DNA of 64,000 nt from Candidatus Nitrosocaldus schleperae (GCA_013538805.1 JABXGR010000003.1:62001-126000), one strand, 5' to 3'. Shown: positions 54,032 through 63,879, counted from the stretch's first letter. The notes: generated from the sequence alone by a model not told the origin. Numbers and translations are program-made.

Positions 54032-54862
54032 GTGGAAGAGCAGACTGTAAGAGAGCATCTTGATGAGTTAAGGATAAGGGTAGTAAGGATAGTCCTTGCT
54101 ATAATAATAATCTCAGCAATAAACCTTACAATAAGCTTGAGATGGATAGATTTGGATGGTATACCTTTTCCATTACCCTATCCATATCCTGATATTCTGA
54201 ACAGTGTATCCATTCAGGTTATACAGGCAATGAGCAAGCAGTTGGTGCCAGAGCATGTTGAATTGGTACAACTTGCACCAGGACAGGCTTTCTTTGCACA
54301 ACTGCAGGTAGCAATAATCCTTGCATCTATACTAGCAATGCCTATAATAGTCAGAGAGGTAGCAGGGTTCATAGGACCAGCACTGTATGAGGATGAGGTT
54401 ATGGTTGTGAAGAGGATAACCCTACCAGCAGTAGCATTATTCGCTTCAGGTTGCATCTTCTCCTACATGGTTATAATACCATTCATGCTAGACTTCCTCT
54501 ACAGGTATGGTGAGACTCTTGGCATACATACATTCCTAAGCATAGGCGAGTTCATAAACTTCGTCATGCAGTTCATAGTAGCCTTTGGGCTCTCATTCCT
54601 CCTTCCTATAGCAATGTGGGTAGTAAGTAGTGCTGATCTGGTTGATAAGCAGTTCTGGAGGAGGAACATAAGATATGCTGTAGTTGTTATAGCAATATTT
54701 GGGGCATTGATAACCCCTGATGGGAGTGGTATAACGATGTGGTTCGTTGCACTTCCACTCATAGCACTTTATGCAGTTGGTATGGTTGTTGTTGAGTTCA
54801 AGATTAAGGATAGCAGTAAGAGTGATGAGAGGAGTAAAAGAAGTAAATACCATTTACAGTGA
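54032..54862 (+). CDS. tatC: twin-arginine translocase subunit TatC
   Basis: 276 residues, six membrane helices, receptor for RR signal peptides. EQTVREHLDELRIRVVRI at the N-terminus is the TatC start motif, and QLQVAIILASILAMPIIVREVAGFIGPALYEDE carries the family loop. GTG start. Overlaps or abuts tatA, the usual partner. Confidence 0.94.
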   Translation: MEEQTVREHLDELRIRVVRIVLAIIIISAINLTISLRWIDLDGIPFPLPYPYPDILNSVSIQVIQAMSKQLVPEHVELVQLAPGQAFFAQLQVAIILASILAMPIIVREVAGFIGPALYEDEVMVVKRITLPAVALFASGCIFSYMVIIPFMLDFLYRYGETLGIHTFLSIGEFINFVMQFIVAFGLSFLLPIAMWVVSSADLVDKQFWRRNIRYAVVVIAIFGALITPDGSGITMWFVALPLIALYAVGMVVVEFKIKDSSKSDERSKRSKYHLQ

Positions 54863-54939
54863 TGAATACTGTTAGATATGTATGTAGGCAGACAAGCAAG
54901 TATGAGGTAGATTTAAATCTCTATCCTCTGATTAATAAG

Positions 54940-55251
54940 GTGTTGCTATTCATAAGTGGTGCAGAGTGGATCTGGATAATAGTCATAGTAGGAGTACTAC
55001 TATTTGGTGCAAAGAAGATCCCTGAACTAGCAAGATCCCTAGGCAGGGCAACTGGTGAGTATGAGAAGGCTAGGCTTGAGGCTGAGAGAGAGATAAGAGG
55101 ATATAGGGCAGATGGTAGCAAGGCTAGCAGGGAGAAGTTAGAGGCTATAGCAAAGACACTAGGTATAGACCCCTCTGGCAAGGATGATGATGAGCTTAGA
55201 GAAGAGATAGAGAGGGCTATAGGTAGTAGTGGTAGTAATGGTAGCAAATAA
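54940..55251 (+). CDS. tatA: twin-arginine translocase subunit TatA
   Basis: About 103 residues from GTG 54940. The single membrane helix WIWIIVIVGVLLFGAKKIPELARSLGRATGEYEKAR includes the FGAKKIPEL hinge. ATG 54862 (overlapping the tatC stop) would add 26 residues that are atypical for TatA. A TATA box (ATTTAAAT, 54911-54918) lies 26 bases before the GTG, so an internal leaderless promoter is likely. The amphipathic helix and Ser/Gly tail follow. Confidence 0.85.
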   Translation: MLLFISGAEWIWIIVIVGVLLFGAKKIPELARSLGRATGEYEKARLEAEREIRGYRADGSKASREKLEAIAKTLGIDPSGKDDDELREEIERAIGSSGSNGSK

Positions 55252-55297
55252 TGTTATAACAGCAATAAAAGCAAGAAGGAATGAATAAGAGTAATTA

Positions 55298-56392
55298 ATG
55301 ATACATAATAATAGGATGTTAGGAATGTATGCAGTAGAGACCATAAACCTAAGCAGGGTATTCGAACTCAAAGGTAAGAGCATACTTGCTCTAGATGATG
55401 TTAACATAAGGATAAGCAAGGGAGAGATCCTTGGTCTTCTAGGAGCAAATGGTGCTGGCAAGACAACCTTGGTTAAGATACTCTCAACACTACTGCTACC
55501 AAGCAAGGGTTCAGCGTACATACATGGATATGATGTTGTGAGGGATGCAAAGCATGTTAGGAGGATTATAAACCTTGTATCTGGAGGAGAGACACCAGGC
55601 TATGGTATGCTCACTGTTAGGGAGAACCTCTGGTTCTTCTCGCAACTCTATGGTCTAGCAAGTAGTTTAGCAAAGGAGAGGATAGATATGCTCATCAAGG
55701 ATATGGAGTTGGAGCAGTATAGAGATGTTAGGATGCATAAGCTCTCAACAGGCTATAAGCAGAGGCTTAACCTTGCTAGGGGGTTCATAAACGATCCTAG
55801 AGTACTCTTCCTCGATGAGCCTACGCTAGGGCTTGATGTTATGAATGCAAGGCATATGCGTAAGTACATAAGGGATTGGGTTGATGAGGATAGTGCAAGA
55901 ACCATACTGCTAACAACACACTACCTTGCAGAGGCTGAAGAGGTATGCGATAAGATAGCAATAATATACAAGGGGAGGATAGTTGCATATGAGACACCTT
56001 TAGCGTTGAAGGCATCTCTAAGCAATGGTGTATCTATTCAAGTTGAGATCTTTAGCAATGACTTAACCTCTTCCAGTAGCATGATAGTAGATAAGATAAG
56101 CAGGAGTAGTGGTGTACTTGCATGCATGCTAGAAGGGTTTGATGGCGATGAGGATGAGAAGGGTAAGGTGGTTAAGAGTTGGAGCAACACTGGTAACAAT
56201 AACAGGCATGATTATAATAGCAATGGTGATGAGAGAGTAACTAGACTAAGGATCATGCTTGATGATGACTCAAAGATACCTGATCTTGTAAGTATGCTGG
56301 TGATCAATGGTTATAAGGTGTTATCTGTAAAGAGGGATCAGCCTACACTTGAGGATGTTTACATGAGATACATAACTAGCATTAATGAATGA
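55298..56392 (+). CDS. ABC exporter ATPase
   Basis: 364 residues. Walker A GANGAGKTT near residue 51, Q-loop VSGGETPGYG, signature LSTGYKQRLNLARGF near residue 150, Walker B VLFLDEPTLGLD and the switch His in LLTTHYLAEAEE. The C-terminal 120 residues contain an Asp/Asn/Gly-rich insert (NNNRHDYNSNGDE). ATG 55298, 55316 or 55325 may start. Followed on the same strand by two ABC-2 membrane subunits: a drug or lipid exporter of the DrrA/CcmA type. Confidence 0.9.
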   Translation: MIHNNRMLGMYAVETINLSRVFELKGKSILALDDVNIRISKGEILGLLGANGAGKTTLVKILSTLLLPSKGSAYIHGYDVVRDAKHVRRIINLVSGGETPGYGMLTVRENLWFFSQLYGLASSLAKERIDMLIKDMELEQYRDVRMHKLSTGYKQRLNLARGFINDPRVLFLDEPTLGLDVMNARHMRKYIRDWVDEDSARTILLTTHYLAEAEEVCDKIAIIYKGRIVAYETPLALKASLSNGVSIQVEIFSNDLTSSSSMIVDKISRSSGVLACMLEGFDGDEDEKGKVVKSWSNTGNNNRHDYNSNGDERVTRLRIMLDDDSKIPDLVSMLVINGYKVLSVKRDQPTLEDVYMRYITSINE

Positions 56393-56429
56393 ATGAATAA
56401 AGGAAGGAAGAAGGAGGGATCATGGTATG

Positions 56430-56535
56430 TTGTTGTGGTTGTTGTTGCTGTTGCTGATGCTAATACTCTTGATGTTGATCATGAATCATACTATTACTAC
56501 TACCACTACCACTACTACCATTATTACCATTAATT
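56430..56535 (+). repeat. trinucleotide-rich spacer
   Basis: Imperfect GTT/GCT repeats run into ACT/ACC/ATT repeats between the ABC ATPase and its first membrane subunit. The two halves are partly complementary and could pair. No ORF is supported. Confidence 0.55.
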
Positions 56536-56573
56536 CATTCTCTTCTTCTGAGGATCTATAGGGTTGATAGGAT

Positions 56574-57416
56574 ATGAGTACAAATCATCATATAAGCAAG
56601 TATGATGATCTTATACTTAACCTCAAGGTTGTCTATGCTAGGGCATATGTTAGGCTCAAAGGATTGCTGAGAGAACCCCATTGGAGTATAGCAGAGGTTA
56701 TCATACCACTACTCTCCCTTAGTGCCTATGTTTACATGTACACTATGCTTGATGCACCAGCAGAGTATACGGCATTCGTTGTTGTTGGAGGAGCAATGCT
56801 TGCCTTCTGGAGCAACGTACTCTGGGGCATGTCTGCTCAACTCTACTGGGAGAAGGAGACTGGCATGCTCCAGCACTACATGCTCTCTCCAGCATCAAGA
56901 ATGGCAGTGCTCTTGGGCATGGCTGTAGGAGGAGCATTGAACACAACCCTACGCTCCATATCTATACTGCTTGTAGGTACACTACTCTTCCCTATTGAGT
57001 ACAACCTTGTGGATGCTAACGCATTGCTGATAGTATTCCTGCTTACCATAATAGCACTTTATGGCATGGGCATGCTCTTTGCATCACTCTTCCTCCTCTA
57101 CGGAAGAGAGGCAACCCATATAGCAGATCTTCTGCAGGAGCCCATATACCTGTTCTCTGGCATATACTATCCTGTTCTAAGCAGTCAGGTATTCTCATAT
57201 GCAGTAAAGTTAGTAGCAAGTATTATACCATTAACCTTTGGTATAGATGCAATAAGGTTACTGCTCATAATGGGTAAAGGTATTGGGGATGTTACCCTAC
57301 ATATAGTAGGATTATCCCTTCTAGTTGCTATACTCTTACCCCTAGCATATATAGCGTTAAGGAGGATGGAAGAGACTAGTAAGAGGCATGGTAGGCTAAC
57401 ATTGAGGTGGCAGTAG
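56574..57416 (+). CDS. ABC-2 type transporter membrane subunit
   Basis: 280 residues, about six membrane helices. The ABC-2 signature region SASRMAVLLGMAVGGALNTTLRSISILL and PIYLFSGIYYPV near residue 190 are typical. ATG 56574. Likely pairs with the next gene to form a heterodimeric channel with the ATPase upstream. Confidence 0.88.
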   Translation: MSTNHHISKYDDLILNLKVVYARAYVRLKGLLREPHWSIAEVIIPLLSLSAYVYMYTMLDAPAEYTAFVVVGGAMLAFWSNVLWGMSAQLYWEKETGMLQHYMLSPASRMAVLLGMAVGGALNTTLRSISILLVGTLLFPIEYNLVDANALLIVFLLTIIALYGMGMLFASLFLLYGREATHIADLLQEPIYLFSGIYYPVLSSQVFSYAVKLVASIIPLTFGIDAIRLLLIMGKGIGDVTLHIVGLSLLVAILLPLAYIALRRMEETSKRHGRLTLRWQ

Positions 57417-57475
57417 ATGGTCAGGAAGGCAAACAATAAACAAGCAAGCAAACAAGTAGTGATAGGTTGGTTCAC

Positions 57476-58330
57476 ATGCTAGATGTGCATGCAAGCAGTG
57501 TTGTAAGGGCAGTAGTACAGGGGATATGGCTTGGTTGGAAGGTAGAATCAAACTGGACCAATCCATTTGTATTCCTAACATACCTCATAGCAAAGCCTAT
57601 AGCAAGTGTTATCCTAGTAGGCTTGGTATTCGTTATTGGTAGCAGTGCATCTGGCATGAGCAGGGATGACCTCTTCTTCTACACATTCACTGGGGCTGTA
57701 TTCTTCATATACCCTGCAACCATAACAATATCTCTAGCATATCTGGTGCATGAGGATAGGGCAAAGTATGAGGTCTTGAAGCATATATACATAACACCAT
57801 CATCACTCAAGCCATACATAGTTGGAAGGGGAGTAGCATCTGCAATAAACGCAAGTGTATCTGTTGTAGTATCAATGCTGATAGGTAGCATTGTATTCTC
57901 AAACTACTTTGCACTACACCTGCCCATAGATGCTTCAAAGATAGACTACCCTGCTCTAATAGCATCTATACCTTTAGGAGTAGCAGCATTCATATCCCTA
58001 GGGGTTATACTATACGCAATAAACCTTGTAACATTCAAGTTACAGTACTCTCTTAGTGAGTATACAACTGGCATACTCTTCCTCTTCTCTGGCGTAGTAT
58101 TCCCTCCAAGTATGCTCCCATACCCTGTATCGTTGATAGGGGGAGTATTACCAACTACACACTTCCTCAACGTTGTAAGAGCATCCCTTATGGGCTACAA
58201 TGCATATGAGAGCATGGCATATCTACTGCTTAGCACTATACTCATGATAGCAGTAGCATTGATATTCATGAATAGGGTAGAGAGTATAGCAAGGTTCAAG
58301 GGTACAATAGATAGAAAGGCTGAGTACTGA
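57476..58330 (+). CDS. second ABC-2 type transporter membrane subunit
   Basis: About 284 residues, six membrane helices. GILFLFSGVVFPPSMLPYPVSLIGGVLPTTHFLNVVRASLMG near residue 205 is the ABC-2 C-terminal signature. ATG 57476 is preferred over TTG 57467. Sixty bases after the first membrane subunit; a GCAAACAAGCAA repeat lies in the spacer. Confidence 0.88.
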   Translation: MLDVHASSVVRAVVQGIWLGWKVESNWTNPFVFLTYLIAKPIASVILVGLVFVIGSSASGMSRDDLFFYTFTGAVFFIYPATITISLAYLVHEDRAKYEVLKHIYITPSSLKPYIVGRGVASAINASVSVVVSMLIGSIVFSNYFALHLPIDASKIDYPALIASIPLGVAAFISLGVILYAINLVTFKLQYSLSEYTTGILFLFSGVVFPPSMLPYPVSLIGGVLPTTHFLNVVRASLMGYNAYESMAYLLLSTILMIAVALIFMNRVESIARFKGTIDRKAEY

Positions 58331-58376
58331 ATGAGCAGTAGTGGTAGTATAATCAGCATATTCTACATAGTAGAGA

Positions 58377-58811
58377 TCAACCACGTGCAGTAACCTTCAC
58401 AACCTTAAACTCCCCTAGCACTCTATTGTTTAGACCATCCCTGTACTTGTAACTCCCCTCAGGTACCCCACTCACATATATTGTATCCTCATCCCCATTG
58501 CCAAGTACCTTACTCATGGCTATCCTATCTATAACGAGTTGATGCCTATCATCATCAAGGTTCTTAACTGTTATAGCCAATTGATGCATGTTTGAACTCC
58601 TTGCAACTAGCAAGGGATTTGTACCAGTTATACCCTTTATACCCTCTACATTGCCAGAGGAGTTGAATACAAGCGTTATGTATGTAGTCTCCTTGTAGTT
58701 CGATGACTGCTCTAGCATCTCACTTGCAATAACACCAATTATTGATGCAAGTACTGCAAAGAGGCTAACGCTAAATAGCACTATATGCTTGGTTGAGATG
58801 AGTGTAAGCAT
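58377..58811 (-). CDS. membrane-anchored cupredoxin-fold-like protein lacking copper ligands
   Basis: 144 residues. Hydrophobic segment IVLFSVSLFAVLASIIGVIAS at about 10-30. The rest has the plastocyanin-like pattern HQLAITVKNLDDDRHQLVID ... GVPEGSYKYRDGLNNRVLGEFKVVKV, where copper proteins carry Cys-x-x-His-x-x-Met. Here the Cys and Met ligands are missing. Structural rather than redox role is inferred. Confidence 0.6.
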   Translation of the reverse strand: MLTLISTKHIVLFSVSLFAVLASIIGVIASEMLEQSSNYKETTYITLVFNSSGNVEGIKGITGTNPLLVARSSNMHQLAITVKNLDDDRHQLVIDRIAMSKVLGNGDEDTIYVSGVPEGSYKYRDGLNNRVLGEFKVVKVTARG

Positions 58812-58918
58812 GTACTAATATTACAGTTCTGATGATATAAATGGCGTATACAATTCTCATCTCTAAGAATCATCTACATATATCAATAGAAATACTGATT
58901 ATAGACATCCCTTGGTAT

Positions 58919-60046
58919 ATGTACATGCAACTGGATAGAGAGTATGTAAGGAGCATAGTTGATAGGTATAGTAGGCTGAGCACAGATGATCTAACCATAT
59001 GCGCCTTAGGTAGCCATTCAGCATTAGAGATAATGGATGGGGCAAAGGATGAGGGCTTAAGGACAGTTGTTGTATGCCAGAAGGGGAGGGAGTTGCCATA
59101 CAAGAGGTTCAAAAGGCTTGCAGATGAGGTTATAGTACTTGATAACTTCAAGGATATGCTTAGCAAGGATGTGCAATCTAGGCTGTTGGAGATGAATGCT
59201 ATAATGATACCCCATAGAGCATTGACAGCATACCTAGGATATGATGCGGTTGAGCATGAACTCATGCTACCCATCTTTGGTAACAGGAGTATGCTTAGAA
59301 TAGAGGATAGACAGTATGAGAGGAACCAGTACTACTTACTTGCTAGAGCAGGTATAAGGTATCCAAGGGTAATCAAGGATGCTAGAAGCATAGATAGACC
59401 AGTTATAGTCAAGGTGCAGGAGGCAAAGCGTAAACTTGAGAGAGCATTCTTCATAGCATCATCATACGAGGATTATGTAAGGAAGGCTGAGGCAAGGATA
59501 GAGAAGGGCTTGATAAGCAGGGAGGATCTTGCAAATGCTACAATAGAGGAGTTTGTAATAGGTACATACTTCAACTTCAACTACTTCTACTCCCCATTAA
59601 GTGATGAGGTTGAGTTCTTAGGCATAGAGCGTAGGTTGCAGACAAACCTACATGACTTCATAAGCATACCAGCAAGGCAGCAGTTGGAGATAATGGATGA
59701 GTTGGATATAGCAGTGCAGAATATAGAGATTGGGCATATGCCAGCAAGCATAAGGGAGTCTATGCTTGAGAAGGTCTTTGAGTTAGGGGATAGGTTTGCT
59801 AGAGCAGCAAAGCAGGAGTACCCTCCAGGCATGATAGGTGTATTCTCACTGCAGAGTGTAGTAACGAGTGATCTCGATGTGGTAGTGTATGATGTATCGC
59901 CTCGAGTACCAGGGAACCCTATACTTGCTACTACAAGCCCTTACACAAAGTATATGCATGGCGAGGTCTTTGGTGTTGGTAGAAGGATAGCGATGGAGAT
60001 AAGGAAGGCAATAGAGATGGGAATGCTACATAGAGTACTAACCTGA
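58919..60046 (+). CDS. purP: FAICAR synthetase PurP (formate-dependent)
   Basis: ATP- and formate-dependent formylation of AICAR in archaeal purine synthesis. About 375 residues from ATG 58919; ATG 58925 is equally possible and the longer frame from 58841 overlaps a TATA-like element. LTICALGSHSALEIMDGAKDEG, PVIVKVQEAKRKLERAFF (ATP-grasp), YFNFNYFYSPLSDEVEFLGIERRLQ and SPRVPGNP are characteristic. With purU in the same window, formate may be recycled from formyl-THF. Confidence 0.93.
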   Translation: MYMQLDREYVRSIVDRYSRLSTDDLTICALGSHSALEIMDGAKDEGLRTVVVCQKGRELPYKRFKRLADEVIVLDNFKDMLSKDVQSRLLEMNAIMIPHRALTAYLGYDAVEHELMLPIFGNRSMLRIEDRQYERNQYYLLARAGIRYPRVIKDARSIDRPVIVKVQEAKRKLERAFFIASSYEDYVRKAEARIEKGLISREDLANATIEEFVIGTYFNFNYFYSPLSDEVEFLGIERRLQTNLHDFISIPARQQLEIMDELDIAVQNIEIGHMPASIRESMLEKVFELGDRFARAAKQEYPPGMIGVFSLQSVVTSDLDVVVYDVSPRVPGNPILATTSPYTKYMHGEVFGVGRRIAMEIRKAIEMGMLHRVLT

Positions 60047-60075
60047 TGCATAATCACATATGGCAAATAATAAAC

Positions 60076-60534
60076 TCATCTTAACTTCTCCACATCCAAC
60101 TCATCGTAGAAGAGGTCCTTCTTAACCTTTATGGGTATATCGTAGTATGCAGCAAGGGCTATAGAGTCTGATGCCCTATAGTTCCTCAACACTATATCCT
60201 TGTTCTTGCCCTTGAAGTAAAGGTTTGCCCTAAGTGCTGAGCCACTAGGATATACTCTAACCTCAGTAAGCAGTAGATCCTCCAACTCTGCTATCTCATT
60301 AACGAGGTTGTATATGGTTGGTATGCTGTTCTTGTCGCCCTGCCTAAACCTATCTATGTGCCTTGCAACCTCGCCAGAGAATGCACGCATATGGAATACC
60401 TTCCCATCGTTAGATCTAAGCACTAACGCACCCTCTATCCCATATGGATCGACGAACCCAACATCGCTTATACTTGCAAGTACGTAATCATCCCCATCTC
60501 CATTTCCACTATCCTCATCATGCTCCTTGTCCAT
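60076..60534 (-). CDS. bifunctional nuclease domain (DUF151) protein
   Basis: 152 residues. YGIEGALVLRSNDGKVFHMRAFSGEVARHID, IYNLVNEIAELEDLLLTEVRVYP and DSIALAAYYDIPIKV match the BFN/DUF151 family. N-terminal 15 residues are acidic and low-complexity. Activity in archaea uncertain. Confidence 0.85.
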   Translation of the reverse strand: MDKEHDEDSGNGDGDDYVLASISDVGFVDPYGIEGALVLRSNDGKVFHMRAFSGEVARHIDRFRQGDKNSIPTIYNLVNEIAELEDLLLTEVRVYPSGSALRANLYFKGKNKDIVLRNYRASDSIALAAYYDIPIKVKKDLFYDELDVEKLR

Positions 60535-60768
60535 TATAGTAATATAACTACAATGGTAAAATTAAGTCTTCTGTTACATCTCTTCAATAGCATTATTACT
60601 CCATACCATACTATACCATATGATATAAGTAAGCCAAGCCAACTCATACCTTGCTCATGAACTAAGAATATATAATAAAGGTAGGAGTAGGTAGCTATTC
60701 AACCGCTATGCTAGCCTACATCTCCCTTTCTTCCAACCTACCCTTCCCTTGCCTTACTCGTTAGATGT

Positions 60769-63024
60769 CTACTCCTTATCTATGAACTCATCTGCTCTAG
60801 GTGGCTCTGGACTCAGCCCCTTCCTCTTCCTTATCTCTGCTATCAACTGCTGTGTTAGTGATGCTGGTACTGCCTGCCACATCTTGAAGTGTGTATTCCA
60901 CATAGCCTTGCCTGCTGTTGCTCCCCTCATAACCTCTGAGAGGTCAGATGTCTCTGCTGCAGGTATCTCACCATTAATTATTGCTATTATCCCCTTCTGA
61001 TCTATGTTGAGCAGTTTACCCCTCTTGCTTGAGAGTACTCCTGCTACAGTGCCTATCATCTCTGCAGGGCACCTTATCTCTATGCCAAGTATGGGCTCTA
61101 GTATGACTGGATCAGCACTCAGCATTGCACCCATTATAGCCCTTCTTGCTGCTGGGAGCAGTTGAGCAAGGGTCCTATGTGCTGGGTCCTCATGTGGCAC
61201 AAAGTGGTGGAGTATAACCTTCACTCCTCTGCACTGCTCCTGTACAAGTGGACCAGCAAGCATCACATCCGTAAACCCTGAACGTAGAGAGTCCATGGAC
61301 TCCTGCAGGTACTGAACACCTTTGGTTGCATCAACGAATACATTGCTCCCTTCTATTGCTACTATACCCTTGGCCTCATCAGCATCCCAACCCTTCTCTC
61401 TCAAGAGAGATGCTATCTGCTTCCTATCCATGTTCTCGTTTATCTTGCCAGTAACAAGCATATCTATAACATCGCTATCCAATGGCTCTACCCTAACATA
61501 CACCTTGTTGTGCCTATTTGGAGACTTTGCCATCACAGGACCAGCCTTGCTCCTTATGGATTCTCTGTAGTTTATCAACGGCTTAGATGTTACAATCTCT
61601 AATCCTTGCTGTTGTAGTAGCGTTGTTGCTATCTCAAGATGGAGCACACCCATACCAGACATGAGCATCTCCCCAGTCTCTTCATTTATCTTCACAACAA
61701 GGTTGGGATCCTCTATGCTTATCCTCCTCAACGCTTCAACAAGCTTTGGTAGATCCTTTGGATGCTTAGGCTCTATTGCAACTGTAACTACTGGCTCAGA
61801 TACATACCTTATCGATTCAAATGGCACTATATCCTTTATGCTTGATATAGTCTCCCCAGCCCTTGCATGCTCTAGACCTAGAAGGGCTGGTATGTTACCT
61901 GCTGTTAGACTCCCAACTATCTCTCTATATGGACCCATGAACATCGTCACTGACTGCACCCTCTCCATCCTCTTGCTCCCTACAAGGTAGACCTGATCAC
62001 CATCATGTATGGTTCCAGAGTAGAGCCTCCCTACAGCAACAGGCCCTGCTTGAGGATCAACAACAACATTGGTAACCATCATGACTGCTGGACCATTCTC
62101 ATCACACTCTAGCAATGCCCTTCCAACATCAGACTCAAGGTCGCCCTTCCATATCTTCGGTATCCTATACTTCTGAGCAACGTGAGGAGGGGGGTGATGT
62201 TTAACAACCATACCAAGTATCGCTTCATGTAATGGCACCCTCTCTGCCAATCCCTTTGCCCCATCTGGGCTTGTGTATGCATCATAAACATCCTTGAACC
62301 TGAAGCCCTTCTTTGCTGCTATGCTTGCTGTTATACCCCATCTATCCTTTGCTGATCCAAACGCAACACTATCGTTCTGGATACTGACCTTCCACTTATC
62401 CTTGAACTCAGGCTCAGCATATATATCGATGAGCCTGTTGAAGTCTGCTATTATCCTAGCAAGCCACTCCTGCATCTTATCTGGAGTTAGCCTCAACTCC
62501 TTCACAAGCCTATCTATCTTGTTTATGTAAAGCACTGGTCTAACCCTCTCCTCCAATGCCTGCCTTGTCACAGTCTCAGTCTGTGTCATTATCCCTTCTA
62601 CAGAATCACATACAACGCATACACCATCTATTGCTCTAAGGCTCCTAGTAACTCTACCTGTGAAGTCTATGTGCCCTGGTGTGTCTATCATGTTTATAAC
62701 GTATGGCTTGCCTTCATGCTCATAGTAGAGGGTAACATTTGCAGCCTTGATGGTCATCTGCCTCTGCTGCTCAAGGTCCCAGTAATCTAGTGCTAGAGCC
62801 TCTCCAGCAACGCTAGGACTTATCATCCCAGTTGCAGCAAGTAGGCTATCACTCATCGTAGTCTTGCCATGATCTACATGGGCTATGACACCAAAATCAT
62901 TCGGGTGTGGAGCAAGCAAGTATTAATTAATTAATTAATCAACTAACTAACTCCACACCTTTCGAATCTGGTCCTTCTGCCCTATTATCTTCAATGCCTC
63001 TTGAACAGTCTTGAATCTAGGCAT
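60769..63024 (-). CDS. fusA: elongation factor 2, coding sequence interrupted by an intron
   Basis: Ribosomal translocase GTPase. Exon 1 is 63024-62961 (ATG with AGGTG 8 bases upstream; MPRFKTVQEALKIIGQKDQI); exon 2 is 62897-60769. Joining them gives 730 residues, normal for archaeal EF-2, with QIRNFGVIAHVDHGKTT across the junction. G1 is AHVDHGKTT, G3 DTPGH, G4 NKIDRL. Domain IV keeps the diphthamide loop HEDPAHRTLAQ, the substrate of the Dph enzymes. Without splicing, translation from 63024 stops after 25 codons. A TTG at 62919 could start a version lacking the conserved N-terminal helix but has no ribosome site. Confidence 0.92.
62898..62960 (-). other. 63-nt archaeal mRNA intron in the EF-2 gene
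   Basis: On the minus strand, exon bases TTCG (62966-62963) pair with intron bases CGAA (62903-62900) as the 4-bp central helix. The bulges are AA|A (62962-62960) and TG|A (62899-62897). The inner helix is GGTGTGGAG (62959-62951) with CTCCACACC (62912-62904), 9 perfect pairs. The loop is AT-rich with TTAG and TTAA repeats and includes the in-frame stop. Cutting after the second base of each bulge restores frame and family sequence exactly. Confidence 0.88.
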
Positions 63025-63197
63025 GTGTAATGCACCTGCTATAGATTATTTAATCCTTTGCTACTTCATTCATTAAGAGCCTCCTATAGTTGCTTAATGC
63101 TGATATTCAACATCTCACCGCATAGGAAGAGATAAAGTAAATGTTATAGGAGCAATTAAATTAGATTTAATACTCATAGAGAATAACATGGTAGAAG

Positions 63198-63863
63198 ATG
63201 AGGTCTAGACATGATTTAAGATACGCATCTGGTATATTCTTCATAAGCATAGCAGTAGGTATAGCATCAGCATCTTACATGAGCGAGGTAGCATACATCT
63301 ACCATGCATCACTGTACATGTACCCACTGTTATGGTTCAGTGCATTAGCGTTGAGCATATACCTCTTCAGGTTAAAGAACCCAGATATATTCAAGGCCAT
63401 AGGTATAAGGTTCAGACAAAGCACCTCATGGCCTAGATGGGCAAAGGCTGTTAATGGTTTAGCATGGGCATTGCCATTTCTACTTATAGCAATGTATCCA
63501 GCAGATTACCCATACCTAATACTTCTAGGCATAGGATGTGGTAACATATCTACATACATACTTAGCAGAATAACTGAATCAAGGGATAGATATGGGATAA
63601 GGGGAGATGAGGAGGAGAGGAAGAAGAAAGAGGAGAAGGAGGGGTGGGAAGAGCATGGAAAGGAAAGGATTGGCGCTGATGGTAATCTAGGCAAGGAGCA
63701 GTTTATAGTAGGGCTAGTATCATCATCCCTTCTTCCAGTAGCAATGCTTGTAGGATCATCATCATTGCTACCAGTAGATTTACTGCATATGCTCTCAAGA
63801 TTGTTCATAGCAGTTGCTTATGCAAGTGGAGGCATCTATGCACTGATAAGTGATGGTTGCTAG
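63198..63863 (+). CDS. hypothetical multi-pass membrane protein
   Basis: 221 residues with about six hydrophobic segments (for example IFFISIAVGIASASYM, LYMYPLLWFSALALSIYLF, WALPFLLIAMYPADYPYLILLGIG). A strongly charged loop (GDEEERKKKEEKEGWEEHGKE) lies near residue 140. No transport or catalytic motif recognised. ATG 63198. Confidence 0.7.
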   Translation: MRSRHDLRYASGIFFISIAVGIASASYMSEVAYIYHASLYMYPLLWFSALALSIYLFRLKNPDIFKAIGIRFRQSTSWPRWAKAVNGLAWALPFLLIAMYPADYPYLILLGIGCGNISTYILSRITESRDRYGIRGDEEERKKKEEKEGWEEHGKERIGADGNLGKEQFIVGLVSSSLLPVAMLVGSSSLLPVDLLHMLSRLFIAVAYASGGIYALISDGC

Positions 63864-63879
63864 ATGTGTATGTATGTAG

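Noticed and set aside
62919-62919. TTG as the EF-2 start codon
   Set aside because: It removes the conserved N-terminal helix, has no Shine-Dalgarno, and ignores the adjacent exon and the bulge-helix-bulge structure.
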